Source of the DNA: Megaleporinus macrocephalus
Taxonomy: Eukaryota > Chordata > Actinopteri > Characiformes > Anostomidae
Direction: 5' to 3'
Length of the DNA stretch: 64,000 bases
Assembly: GCA_021613375.1 (NCBI GenBank)
Contig: CM038711.1
Span: forward strand, 16,828,194 to 16,892,193
The notes below the pieces were generated by a model that was not told the origin of the DNA, searched no databases, and saw only the letters and a list, made by a program, of their open reading frames with translations. Of this stretch, positions 13,300-25,290 are shown piece by piece. The translations under genes and the position numbers were made by a program. Each line of letters starts with the position of its first letter. Position 1 is the stretch's first letter.

Positions 13300-13612
13300 G
13301 TTAAATCTTGACCCTAATCTTTAAATTCAAACCAAAACCTAATACTAATCTTAACCAAAACCCAATCCTAACTCTCAGCCTGGCTCTAGTCTTAACCTTA
13401 GCCTTAGCCTTAACCCAAAACCCAATGCTAACCCTCAGCCTGGCCCTAATCCTAACCTTAACCTCAACCCAAGAGCTAATCTTGGCCCTCACCCTGGCCC
13501 TAATCCTTACCATAACTCAATTCAAAACCTAATCCCGATGCCAACCTTAACCTTAACCTCAATCCAAAACCTAATTCGGACCTTAACCTTAACCAATACC
13601 TAATCCAGTTAA
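13300..13612 (+). repeat. Degenerate CCTAAC-like minisatellite with a 60-bp higher-order unit
   Basis: The tract is made of hexamer variants such as CCTAAC, CTTAAC and CCTTAG. CCCAATCCTAACTCTCAGCC at 13361 recurs exactly 60 bases on as CCCAATGCTAACCCTCAGCC at 13421, and CTGGCCCTAATCCTTACC-like blocks follow at a similar step. Sixty is divisible by both 6 and 3, so both strands stay open as Leu/Thr/Ala- or Arg/Val/Lys-rich pseudo-proteins (13301-13532). These are not genes. The hexamers resemble degenerate telomeric CCCTAA. Confidence 0.85.
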
Positions 13613-13902
13613 ACAGCATGTCTACAAAAGCTTGTTAAGGATGTTGAGATTGTCTATATTGTACCTTTTTAGATTAACATCTACAGTTAAGAACTTAAAC
13701 CCTTCCACTAAGATGAAAAACAAAAAGTTTCAGTTTATTAATTAATCTTATTGACACAGTTCCATAAGTGTCCTTGAAATAATTTCCTAAATGTATTTTC
13801 ATGCTTCATTGTTGCTACATCATTAATTGTTATGTTACAGAGAGTCTGTTAAGCATCTATTTAATCTAAAAAAAACTCCAAATAAAGTGACACTGTGAAA
13901 AT

Positions 13903-15500
13903 CAAATCAAATCAAATTTATTTGTATAACGCTTTTAACAACTAATGTCATCACAAAGCAGCTTTACAGGAATTTAGTGATAAGAAAGGTTCAATAGAGC
14001 AAAATAAAAACATAGAAGGAAGTCATAGAAATCCTAGAAAACCCATAAAAAACGCTGAGCAAGCCATAGGCCACAGTGGCATGGAAAAACTCCCTCAACT
14101 GGAGGAAGAAACCATGGGGGGATCCAAGACTCTCAAGGCGGAACCCATCCTCCTCTGATCAAACTACTCAAACAGTACTGATATAATGACTATACCACCA
14201 TATACTTCTGTTCACCTGCTCAGGTGTGCTTATATAATCATAATATGATATAACCAAGATTAATTGTAGTACAGATCTAAACGGTCAGAGTGATGATGAC
14301 AGTTAATAAAGGTAGAAGGTTAGTGGAAAGTAGTTAGAGTCTATGTTAATTTTAATAGAGTCTGAAGGTTAGGCAGCTAGTCTGGGGCTAGGTAGCTGGT
14401 ATGACATGGGTAACAGCAAGGCCCAAAGATCAGTCTGGTGGTGACTTGGGTGTCAGGGGAAGCTGGCGGTCAGTCTTCCATCAGTGTCAGTCAGGACAGG
14501 CAGGCAGTCATACTTGGAAAAGACAAAGAGATAGAATTAGCTTTGTTTGAATTTGTGGAGGTAGGGAGAATGTTAAACATTGCATAGAGTGTGGCTAATG
14601 ATCCCAGCAGTACTGTAACAGCATAAAAGGAGAGAACCAAAAGGTAACACAACAACAGGGGCACTCTGAAACACTGGCACCCCTGCGCCATAGGCCACAA
14701 GCCGTGTGATGCAATGGGATGACAGCACCAGCATCTCAGTTTACCACATTTCCCTGTGTCCATGAACCCCTGGTTCTACAACCTTTGTCAAAGGGAAACA
14801 TTAAGTACCAAAAGCTAACCTAAAAAGTAAGTTTTCAGCCTAGACTTGAAGATTGACACTGTGTCTGAGTCCCGGACATTATCTGAAAGATTATTCCAGA
14901 GTTGGAGGAATATTAGAAAAATCAAGTTAAATGTTAAGTCTGATAATTTTACTCCTTTTGGTTCCAGAATAAGAACCTCAGTTTTATCACCATTGAGAAG
15001 AAGGAAGTTTTGTAACATCCAGCATTTCACATCCTTTACACAATCCTCGATTTTCTTTAATCAAAATTTTCATTAGGTTTGACGGATATATACAGCTCTG
15101 TGTCATCTGCGTAACAATGGAAGCTTAAGCCATGCTTGCTTATAATTTTACCTAGTGGCAACATGTATAATATAAACAATAATGGCCCTAAAATAGAACC
15201 TTGTGGAATTCCATATCTTAATTTTGTATAATTTGATCTTTACGAACTGATAACGTTCAGATATATAAGATCTAAATCCTGAAAGAACTGTTCCTCTAAT
15301 TCCAACCATGGTCTCTAGTCTTTCTAGAAGGACGGTGTGGTCTATAGTATCAAAAGCTGCAGATCTAGTAGCACTTATAAGCATATGTAGCCCTGATCAG
15401 AGGCAAGGAGAATATCATTTGTTATCTTAATTAGGGCTGTCTCAGTACTATGATGTGGCCTAAGTCCAGATTGAAAATCTTCATGTATGCAATTCTTATG
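13903..15500 (-). mobile_element. CR1/L2-type LINE, 5'-truncated, with intact 3' tail; reverse transcriptase broken
   Basis: The 3' end lies at the low coordinate: on the minus strand it runs AAAAGCGTTATACAAATAAA and ends in TTGATTTGATTTGATTT, a fish L2-type tail. Reading up, the minus strand gives NNLSDNVRDSDTVSIFKSRL (14880s), [14 protein letters not shown] split over a frame change (15210s), [11 protein letters not shown] with an intact YADD box (15090-15120), [11 protein letters not shown] (15290s) and, at the 5' truncation, [20 protein letters not shown] (15420-15480). A C-terminal RT segment is missing between the TEVLILEPKG block and NNLSDN. The 14140-14760 stretch is the element's 3' untranslated region. 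Frameshifts and deletions make it inactive. Confidence 0.9.
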
Positions 15501-18500
15501 CACGTATGAGTATTATGAAAAAAAAGAATTTAAAAAGAACAGAACTTGCTGGATTTCTGATTCATGCTTAAAGTATTTGAATAAATGTCTGCTTTGTATT
15601 TACACATAATTGGAAAAGTCAGTCACATAGTGCAAACTGTTTTTTTCTCTTTCTCTCTATTATACACACACATATACAAGCCTTATACAAGGCCATGGAT
15701 CTTAAATCTGTCTTTAGAACAGCCCACCATCTCATTCCTATGGCTATTTGTCCCAAATGGGTATCTATGATTTACACTGCACCCCTCACCTGACAGAGAG
15801 ATTACTCAAAAATATGACCAGCACAAGCTGAAGGAGAAAAGAGGGCAGAAGGGGGAGAAGGGGAAGGCAAGCTTCAGTTGTTTATTTGCATTGGGCTATG
15901 GCTACCTAAGTAGAAAAATGATATTATTTTATTTATTTGCACTATATATTTCTAGTACATGATAGTACTAAGACTATAATATAGCCATTATTATTGTAAT
16001 CATATGCAATACATTTGGTTTCTGTCAACAAAGAGAAAACAGTGAGTAGTTTAATTAATGAATACAAGAAGGCCTTTTCAAAAGGATTAGTTACATCAAT
16101 TACTTTCCCAGAGTATTTTTACTGAAAATCAGAGTTATACTGAAAATCAGCTTGTATATAACAATAATGGAACTTCATGTCAAAAGTTATCAAGTTATCA
16201 GCCTCTGTCAAACTGTAGAGGTTAATGTATTTAGGAAATGTATTCAACAGAGACAGTATATCATTACATAAACACTAATTGCGACAAACTAACAGCATAG
16301 CTGTGTGGCACACATGGGGAGAATCTGTTTGACATTCATATTATGGGACAGACACACTTGGCTGTGCAGGCATAAACATTACCCAGGCACAAGAATCAAG
16401 GTCACCTTAGCAGATTAAACCAGCCTGTAAATGAGTTTAATTAGGCAAGTTGCTAATGACTGTCTGCTAATGACTGTCAGTCTCAAGCGGCCTGCTCAGA
16501 AGCCTGAAGAGGAGAAACTCGTACAAATTTATGTGTGTGTCTCTGAGAGAAAACGAGAGACATAGCACATATACACAGGCATTCAAGCAAAGTGTTGCTT
16601 TTTAGCTTTCAAAGTTGCAACTCTTTTTTGACTAGATACATTATGCAACAACCACTGCAGTCTCTACAAAATGTTGAATTTCTTTCATCACATCATTTCT
16701 GTTTTCTTTCTATTAATGTTTGCCGCATATCCTGATAACATCTTTCTCTAATAAAGACAATAAGTAGTGAATTGATTTTTGTTTTACATATGATGTACCA
16801 AAATTTAATAAGTCATTGTATCTGAATTCAGTGCCTTTATAGTATGTTATTGGTCATGGATGAGAATGGCATAGAAAAAGCAGAGCAAGATATTTGCTAT
16901 CTATTTGCTCTGCCCTGGCATTGCTGCATAGCTTTGAAATGAATGAAACTCTATCTGTCTAGTTTGGCTTTAATTACTGTTATCAAACTTTGTCAAGCTG
17001 TTGCTTATTCTGCAGATGCTTTAAAAGTAGTTAGCTAATAATGACATAGTGCTGAAAAATTCAAAAGGTATTGAAGTTGGTACTTAGCTACTACAACTGC
17101 ACCAGTAAAAGTATTTTCACTCACTTACTGTTTTAGCCTGGATAGCATCAGAGCTTAACCTTGAGGACATGCCTGCTAAAAAATTATTTTTCTGCTAATG
17201 TTAAATGGAAAGAAACTCTGAAAAAATGGTCTATTGGATCAACTGGGTGAGACCAATTAGCCAATTAAGGGAGAAAACTCACTCTAGTTTTAGACTGTCA
17301 ATGACTCCTAGATATGTGACTGACTAAATATGAGCAGTAGTAAAACTGGTGGGTTTCATTCAAATATAGAAACAGCATTAGCTCCATGAAGGACTCCTCA
17401 AAATAAAATATAAAACTGCTACATAGAAGGTAATGTCTTAATGTCAGTCAGAGATTTTTTGACAAGAGTTTTGACCTTTATGGCACAAACATAGGGCTTT
17501 AGGTCTCATTTTGTGTTGTATTTGAGGCTGTAAATAATCCATTTAGGTCCATTTAGTAGAAAATGACCTACATCAAACAGCGAATAAATTCATGTGTGTT
17601 ACACCAAATGTCAGTTTCTCCTTTGGTTTTTTAATCAAATCATTGCTTCTTTTTATCCTTCTATAACAGTTATGTATCTTTTCTTTTAATTTTTTTCTTT
17701 CACAACCCTCAGTTCAGTTTATGAACTGCTTCTATTTTATTTTCAACAAAGAACTGCAAAAACTTGTATAATTAATTAGTTGACAGTTGCATTGGTTTTA
17801 TTTACTTTACGTCTATCTGTCTTTCAGGATCTATGCCAATCTGTGACACCTAGTACACCTCTTTTTGCTTTGATCACAGCCTGTGCCCAAGCTTGCTTGG
17901 TCTCTATAGGTTTGTGCAAAAAATACTGATTAGTAGATCAAATCCTCCTGTGAACATGTGAACATGCGTTTCATTAGAATGGAATCACACAAAATATGAG
18001 GAGAAGAAAGAGAGGAAAATGGGGAAAAAAGGCAAAACAAATGATAATAATAACAGCAATTAAAAGATTATAGCAAATAAATCATAATAATATAAACAAG
18101 AGGCCATATGAGACAAAGAAAAGACCCTAAACGATCTTTGAGTGATTAAGAATTGATTTAAGATCCTATAGTGAATGTTGGATATCGGAAGTATTACAGA
18201 CTGATTGTAAGTAAGTCTGTTACAGCTAGGTAAATCTTACAATCCTCCAAAATGATTATTAATATTAATATCAGCTTTATTTACACATTCCATTTGTAAT
18301 ATTTCAGGTTTGCGTAGACATTCCATGTTAAGTTCCCATCTAATTGTCCAGTGTTTATTCCTTGGAGGAAAGTTGAATGTGTTTATCTAATAAATGTTTA
18401 GAACCAACCAGTCATTTATAAAGCTCCCCTACTATCTTGAAAGGCTGGCTAGACTATTTTTCTTTGTTGCATTTAGGTGGCAAAAATTTGCTGCTCCCGA

Positions 18501-18586
18501 TGTCATAGCCAAGATGTCATAACAATGTTTTGGCTTCTTTAATTGTATTATGTAATCAGAATTAAATAAGGGTCAATTGATTTTAT
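15501..18586. other. No gene recognised
   Basis: AT-rich sequence. A weak hint of Tc1-type leader DNA (CCTCTTTTTGCTTTGATCACAGCC, about 17855-17880) is too short to call. No exon or RNA gene recognised. Confidence 0.5.
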
Positions 18587-18631
18587 GTTTAACTAGATCT
18601 AGACATCTCCCATGTCTAGATCTAGTTAAAC
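18587..18631. repeat. Perfect 20-bp inverted repeat (hairpin) with a 5-base loop
   Basis: GTTTAACTAGATCTAGACAT at 18587-18606, loop CTCCC, then the exact reverse complement at 18612-18631. The symmetry ends abruptly on both sides. The arm itself contains the palindrome CTAGATCTAG. Confidence 0.95.
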
Positions 18632-21600
18632 TGAACAAGTTACTTTATTGAGGGAGAGAAATTTAAAATGACTAGGCAATGGGAATTTGTAGGGGACGTT
18701 GTAATAAGGAAACATTGACAATTTATTTAACATATATTGCTGCTTCTGCTCCTTTGCTATTACTCTAATGACCACTTTAGAATTAGAAACTGATTTCTTT
18801 GAAAAAGATTCAGCAACAAATGGCCCAAAACTTTTACAGTAATACTGTATAAAATGATACAAACACATTTTGAAGAACAGATGGTATATTATATGTTCAG
18901 ACGAAAAAAATGGTTAAATTAAATACATTAGTACAATTATTGAAACATAATTAATGCAATTTGCATTTCAATACAATTAGTATTAATATTTAGTAATAAT
19001 TAATGATGCTGTTATTCAGGTAAAACTTTAGGACAATTTATTTATTCTGTAAGCAGTTACACTCAACATTTATAATGTAATTTAAAACCTATTGGTGTTT
19101 CATTTTTAAAAAGCTGTGAACGTTTTTTGTTTCTGGACACACAGCTTCTGCACAAACTGTAAGCTTTATTAACCTCTCTCTGGCTCCAGCATTGCTTCCC
19201 ACATGCAAGGAATACATTAACAGAGTGCTCTTTATGATGTTCTGCTCTCCCTGACCTCCGCATAAACAGTGAAAGAAAAATTAAAAATAAGAGTCCTTGA
19301 CTTGCTGACCCCTGGCCTAGATGTATGTCTGCCTCTGCAGACTTTTACAGCATGATGCATGTCTGCAGTTTTGGAGAAGAGTGAAGATTTCCAGTAAAGC
19401 ACCAGTGATCTTTAAGCCATAAGCAGCAGTGGCCAGAGTACAGAGTTGGCTAACCTACTCACCTAGCTGACAGCATGGATTAGACCAGTGCTTCATTTGT
19501 AAACCTTCAGGTTATTGAACACTAAAGGTGGGATGATCTAGCAAGTGACAGTGAGGGGAAAAGGCATAGGCACAACAGTGCTTCAAGTGACTATGCAATA
19601 AAATAATCCTAGCTTTAAGGACTGCAGTAAGGAGCTGCAACCATAAAATCTCAGAGATGCCACTGGATGAATAGTTTTTGGTTTCCTACAAAAAAAAAAG
19701 ACGTCAAAGAGGTGGTGGATCCACATCAATAAGTTCTGGAACACAGGTACCTGAAATATGAGAGGTGCTGGATCTTGTTCCAGCAAGATCCGGCACAAAT
19801 TAAGCACTGGATTAGACCAGATATAAGACAAGCAATGTCCAACTAAACATTCATTAAATATATTCATGTGTATATTATGCAGATTGAAGCTGAACAGCTC
19901 CATACACTGTGGACATATTGCGATTATCCTAAATCTTTTCTTGTTGTACTTCTACTACTATTGTTATTAATGAAAAACTTCTTGCAATAAGCCTTGGTTC
20001 TTGGTTAGTTGCTTATTAATTTAATTAATTAGTGTTAACAGATGAAAAGATTTTGTAAAAAATATCTTAATAAGATCTTAATAATGACATAGACAAATGT
20101 GTGAACAAATAACATTTTGACTTTGTAATACTTATAATAATAAAAATATATAAGTTGGATATAGAATATACAAGTTCCAGATGTCTTGGTTAAAAGTCAA
20201 TAGACATATTGTACACATTTTTGGGAGACTGATTGACAGACCTTGTGTGGATGGAGAAAGGACAGACAAAGAAAGAAAGATCCTAGAAGATCCAGAGTCA
20301 ATGGGGCAGCAAGAGATAGGGAAGCTGGGAGAAAAAGAGGACAGAAGAGAGAGCAGACAGCTGAGAGAAGCAGAGAATGCAAGAAAGGAGCACATGAATG
20401 GAGCAATATAAAAGGGAGGAAAGTGGGGGAGGTAAGGGCCAGTGGGCTCTATATTGTGCAGTGTTATGAAAGGGTCATGACCCAAAGACCTCTTATTAGG
20501 CAGTTCATGGTTTATTTGAAACCCAGTGGTCCATGTGGGTGGCTTAAGATTCAGTAGTGTGTTGCTACTTAGTGATAACAAGTCTCTTTCTTTTTCACTT
20601 TCTTTAAAGGTATAATACTGCACAGCAGGTATGTGTGTATTGATGTGCTCTGACAATGGTGTCATTGTCCTTGGGTTTTATCGCATGATAACACAGAAAT
20701 GGAACATATTGTTTATAATGTTAATCATGATTATCATCATATCCCACAGACACACATGTATGGATACAATTTTGCTCTGTCTCATTTTGTTTAACAATTA
20801 GCTGCAGAGAGAAAAAGACAAGATTGCTGGTTTTTTTTATATAAAATGGGATTAGCACATACAGTCAACTATTCATTTTTCGTGGCTCTGTTATGGGTCT
20901 ACCCAAATCTTCTCATATCTAGTACTTCCAGCTAGCTTCCCTCCTGCATCTTTTAATTGGGAAAACATAATCTCAAAGCAACATAGTCCACCATCCTGAT
21001 TACCATTTCAAAACTGGAAGATAAATGTAGTTAAGATGATTATTATCTATACACACTTATCCTTTTGTGAGAGGTAGACAAAAAGAAACATAGCAGTATC
21101 TCTTATTTTGGCCATGATGCTGGTTTATACGTGTTCAGTCACTGTGCCTTGTTTACCCAACACAAAAATTGTAAATAAGGTGCCTAATCCATTTTCTTGT
21201 CATCTGTTCACTTTGACAGAGCTGTATTTAAGGTCTGGCTTGAGTCTTTTCTCTAATTGGTATCAATGTATGCTCTGTAAAGCCTCATGTAATGGCCCAT
21301 GAATATCAAAGAGGGCCAAGTGGAGGATTAGTTACTGTATGTCTGTACCCCATCTTGTCTGAGTGAATGACAGGTGTCAGAGTTACCATGGCAAGATGAT
21401 GGAGAGGTATGGGCTTAATGTGCAAACACAGAGTGGAAAAAACACATCGTGGTACAGATCCTCTTGAGGGCCAGAGGAATGGATGGGAATGAGGGATGTG
21501 TAAAAAGAATGAACAGGGCTTTTTTCCTGCCTTGATCATCCCCATCAGGGGCAGGGGAAATAGCAGAAGGACAGCTGAGGTGTAGAAAGGCTCGTGTAAA

Positions 21601-22352
21601 AAAGAAAAAGAAGAACACTCATGTTTATTTATTTTGTTCAATCATAGTTCAAGGCTATCTGCCTAGCTATCTAGAAAATACCGTTCTAAAGATGAGGCTG
21701 TGATGTCAGTGTGTATATATGCACAAGAGTGAATGGATGTGATGAAATGAAAGTGTGAGATGCAGAGTATGATTTGGATCATCTTGTGACAAGTGAGTCT
21801 CATGCCAATGATTTAATGTGATGTACTTCAAACCCAGTCACTCAACAATACTCCATTTTTGTATTCACATTGCTTTTAACTAACTTTTATTTGGAAGAGT
21901 TTTGTGTGGGGTTTATGTTCATTCTTTTGACTACTTAAAATGTTTGGCTATATTACTGTGCTGTGTAATGGATACTATACTACTATTATACTAGGGTACT
22001 ATAATACTTCAGATGGAAGTATTCTACTTCATTAGTACTACCGATATCTGTCAGTTTTGATTATATACCTTTTCAAAGTTGTAAAAAGTACAGAGAAACT
22101 TTACTTAAGTAAAAGCATGGATACTGTGTCAAAAATAATAATAATAATAAAATATAAAGCTACATGTGGATAAAAAAAATCACAATAAGATTTTTGCAAA
22201 AAAATGTATACCAAAGCAGGCCAATGTGAAAACCAGGACAGCAAACATAGAATACATGGGCTGAGAGAATGAGGAGTCAAAAACAGGTCCAAGTCAAAAA
22301 GAAAAACTGAGTTTAAAAACTGACAACCAAAACTAACAGAGAGACGCCATAC
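18632..22352. other. No gene recognised; purine-rich patch at 20230-20440
   Basis: A GA-rich patch near 20230-20440 leaves a 177-codon open frame on the minus strand (20132-20665) rich in Ser, Leu and Pro, which looks like a composition artefact. At 19735-19810 a short repeat-like segment (GGTGCTGGATCTTGTTCC, AAGATCCGGCACAAATTAAG) resembles fish interspersed repeats. An AAT run sits at 22133-22150. Confidence 0.5.
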
Positions 22353-23336
22353 GTAATATTACAAGGACAGCATTTCTTCATCGGCGAAACATTTCAAAGT
22401 TAAGGAAAGAGTTATCTATGTTTGTTGCTAAAAAGTTAGTGCATGCCTTTATAACCTCAAGGGTAGATTACTGTAATGCATTATTGTCAGGATGCTCCAG
22501 CAGGAACCTGAATAAACTTTAGTTAGTTCAGAACACTACAGCTAGAGTACTAACTAAAATCAGGAAATTTGATCACATCAGACCAGTTTTATCAGCGCTA
22601 CACTGGCTTCCTGTCAAATTCCGTATCGACTATAAAATTCTTTTACTGGCGTATAAAGCACTGCAAGATCTTGATTCCTATTATGAAAGGCCACACTTTT
22701 CTATTAGTTCCAAAAATTCAGAAGACTTCAGAAGACAATGGGGGGGAAGAGCTTTTTCCTACAAAGCCCCCAAATTGTGAAATAATCTCCCAGTTAATGT
22801 TCGGGACTCTGACACAGTCTCAACTTTTAAGTCTAGACTAAAAACATACTTGTTTAATATAGCTTTTGGTAATTTATCTTCCCTTTTAGATAAAGGCAGG
22901 AGATCTGGAGGTTCTTGGACACAGAGGTTTTTGGTAAACTGAGATGTTGGTGGTGCTGTTGTCCCACCACTTCACTCGATCACACAGGTCTGTTGACGGT
23001 GGAGTGGGGGGACCCCAGTGTCTCAGAGTGCTCTCATGTCTATGTTACCTTCTGGTTCTCTCCTTTTAGTTTAGGCTGTTATAGTTAGAGTCAAACTAAC
23101 TTTCTCTCTTTACTCTTCCTGAGGTAATGACTGTCTGTTGAATGCTGTTGGAGGACTGACCATCAGGTCCTCCTCGGCACCCATCACCGACCAGGTTTCC
23201 CAAGGTTTCTTCCTCCAGTCTGAGGGAGTTTTTCCATGCCACTGTTGCCTCTGGTTTGCTCACTGGGGGATATATGTTGTAGCTGTCTGTTTTTGTTGTA
23301 AAAAGCGCTATATTAATAAACTTGACTTGACTTGAC
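22353..23336 (+). mobile_element. CR1/L2-type LINE, 5'-truncated 3' end with (TTGAC)n tail
   Basis: From 22353 the + strand encodes the C-terminal part of the reverse transcriptase with frameshifts: KLVHAFITSRVDYCNALLSG, LNKLQLVQNTTARVLTKIRK, RPVLSALHWLPVKFRIDYKI, then NNLPVNVRDSDTVSTFKSRL and LKTYLFNIAFGN up to about 22875. The 3' UTR follows and includes GGTTTCTTCCTCCAGTCTGA. It ends as AAAAAGCGCTATATTAATAAA plus TTGACTTGACTTGAC. The same 3' UTR blocks appear inverted at 13903-14150. A typical dead-on-arrival LINE insertion. Confidence 0.9.
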
Positions 23337-24063
23337 ATAGACAATGTAACAAAAAAACAAAGCAAGTAGAAAATACTGAACACGCAAACAATGAGATGCT
23401 GCTTTATATGCTCTGTAGACAGAAGACATACTTCACAACAAGTGAGTCAGGCAAATGGATATATAAACATTACATCAGCAAGCAGATGTAACCCCAGCAA
23501 ACAGAAGAGGCTTCAAGTGAATCAATTTAGCACTTTGGGCCTTTCACGCAAAAATATACTCAACCACAATTCTAATTACAATGGTTCTTTGTAAATAATT
23601 GCAGAGATGCAATTTTCCAAAACAAAATGAATTCCAATGAAAAAGTTGCTGATCATGGAGATTTAAGGCCTTACTCAAAAAGGGGATATTAGCTACCACC
23701 ACAAGTGCTAGTACAGATCACTTACACTGCAAGACAAAATAAGAGTGTCCAGTGACAATGGCCAAGACCCTCCAATAATAATTTCAAAGTATTATCAATC
23801 AGAACCAAAATGAAGGAAACAAATATCAGGACAAGACAGTTAGTCTAAAATACAAAAATAGGCTGTCTGACATAAAATAACTAGCAGCAGGACAGGCTAG
23901 TAACTGTTGCACTGTGTGCATTGCAGCAGCATTGCATCCTGTTTATTTCTCAGGCACAAACTGGTATATTTACAAATACAGCAATTGCATATACCACGCT
24001 GGTGCAGCCTACAATAGCCTAAAAGTAAAAGAACAGAGCAGGGACACACAACAGCACATATAA
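23337..24063. other. Spacer between two LINE insertions; no gene recognised
   Basis: About 730 bases of AT-rich DNA separating the L2 tail from the start of the Rex1-like fragment. No motif recognised. Confidence 0.5.
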
Positions 24064-25130
24064 ACGCTTAATCCACCTGCCAGTGGATCACAAACTTCCT
24101 CACTGGCAGAGAGCAGCAGGTGAGGCTGGGAAAGATCACCTCAGGAACCAGGACCATCAGCACAGGTGCTCCACAAGGCTGTGTTCTCTCCCCGCTGCTC
24201 TTCTTACTCTACACAAATGAGTGTACCTCCACAGACCCCTCAGTCAAAATCCTGAGGTTTGCAGATGATTTGACAGTCATTGGTCTCATCCAGGACAGTG
24301 ACAAGTCTGCCTACAGACGAGTTGTGGAGCATGTGGTCCTCTGGAGCAACCACAACAACCTGGAGCTGAACACAGCCAAGACAGTGGAGATGAGAGTGGA
24401 CTTCAGGAGAAGCCCTCCAGCCCTTCCAGCACTCACCATTCTCAACAGTACTGTAATGGCTGTGGACTCCTACAAGTTCCTGGGTACAATAATCTCCAGG
24501 GACTTGAAATGGGACTGCAACATCAGCACCATCATCAAGAGAGCTCAGCAGAGGCTGTACTTCCTGCGTCAGCTGAGGAAGTTCAACCTGCCCAAGGAGC
24601 TGATGGTGCAGTTCTACACTGCCGCCATCGAATCTGTCCTCACCGCATCCATCACAGTGTGGGGCAGCTCAGCCACCAAACACGACACCGACACTGACTG
24701 CAGCGCATCATCCCGTCTGCAGAGAGAACCATCGGTTTGAAGTTTCCCTCCCTACCGGACCTGCACACGGCCAGAACCAGGAAGCGGGCAGAGAACATCG
24801 TCCGTGATCCATCACACCCTGGACATCACCTGTTCCAGTCAGTTGAGGAACATCAAAACGCTACATTCTGGATACAGTCTACTACATATATACATCCATA
24901 TCCAGATGTTCTCTCACTCCTCTTCTTTGTACTGCACTTTTATTTATCTGATAGAGTCTTAGAACACTCTGTATCACCGTCTCAACCAGTGACTCTTCTG
25001 TTCTTCATATTTATATCTATTTAATTCAGTCTGCACTGTTCTTTACTGCTGCACTTAGCACTTAACTTTACTTTTAACATACAACTCTGCACATGGTAAG
25101 TTTACAGGTGTGTCTGTGCGTGTATGTCGC

Positions 25131-25161
<31 letters not shown>

Positions 25162-25290
25162 TAGATGTGCTACTTCTGTAATGTCAGTTATCGTGCACTG
25201 TGAGCTTCTGTAACCAAACACAAATTCCTTGTATGTGTGAGCGTACTTGGCAAATAAAGTCCGATTCTGATTCTGATTCTGATTAATTTT
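24064..25290 (+). mobile_element. Rex1-like (CR1 superfamily) LINE, 5'-truncated, with long reverse transcriptase frame and ATTCTG tail
   Basis: An open frame from about 24072 to 24740 encodes 222 residues of reverse transcriptase: [37 protein letters not shown], the catalytic FADD in [40 protein letters not shown], and [21 protein letters not shown] frameshift near 24690-24740 moves the end ([19 protein letters not shown]) into another frame. The 3' UTR holds a TG microsatellite (25131-25157). It closes with GGCAAATAAAGTCCG and ATTCTGATTCTGATTCTGATT, the tail I associate with Rex1-type elements. Upstream RT fingers and the endonuclease are missing. The long frame suggests a fairly young copy. 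The clade name is less certain than the LINE call. Confidence 0.88.
25131..25157 (+). repeat. (TG)n microsatellite within LINE 3' UTR
   Basis: About 13 TG units inside the 3' untranslated region of the Rex1-like copy at 24064-25290. Confidence 0.95.

Noticed and set aside
13301..13532. Overlapping open frames on both strands encoding Leu/Thr/Ala and Arg/Val/Lys repeats
   Set aside because: They are a by-product of the 6-bp and 60-bp repeat periods.
17850..17900. Possible Tc1 leader (CTCTTTTTGCTTTGATCACAGCC)
   Set aside because: Too short, without terminal repeats or transposase nearby.
20132..20665. 177-codon open frame on the minus strand, the longest of its kind outside repeats
   Set aside because: It lies opposite a purine-rich patch, has Ser/Leu/Pro-rich low-complexity content and no family motif or splice context; composition explains it.
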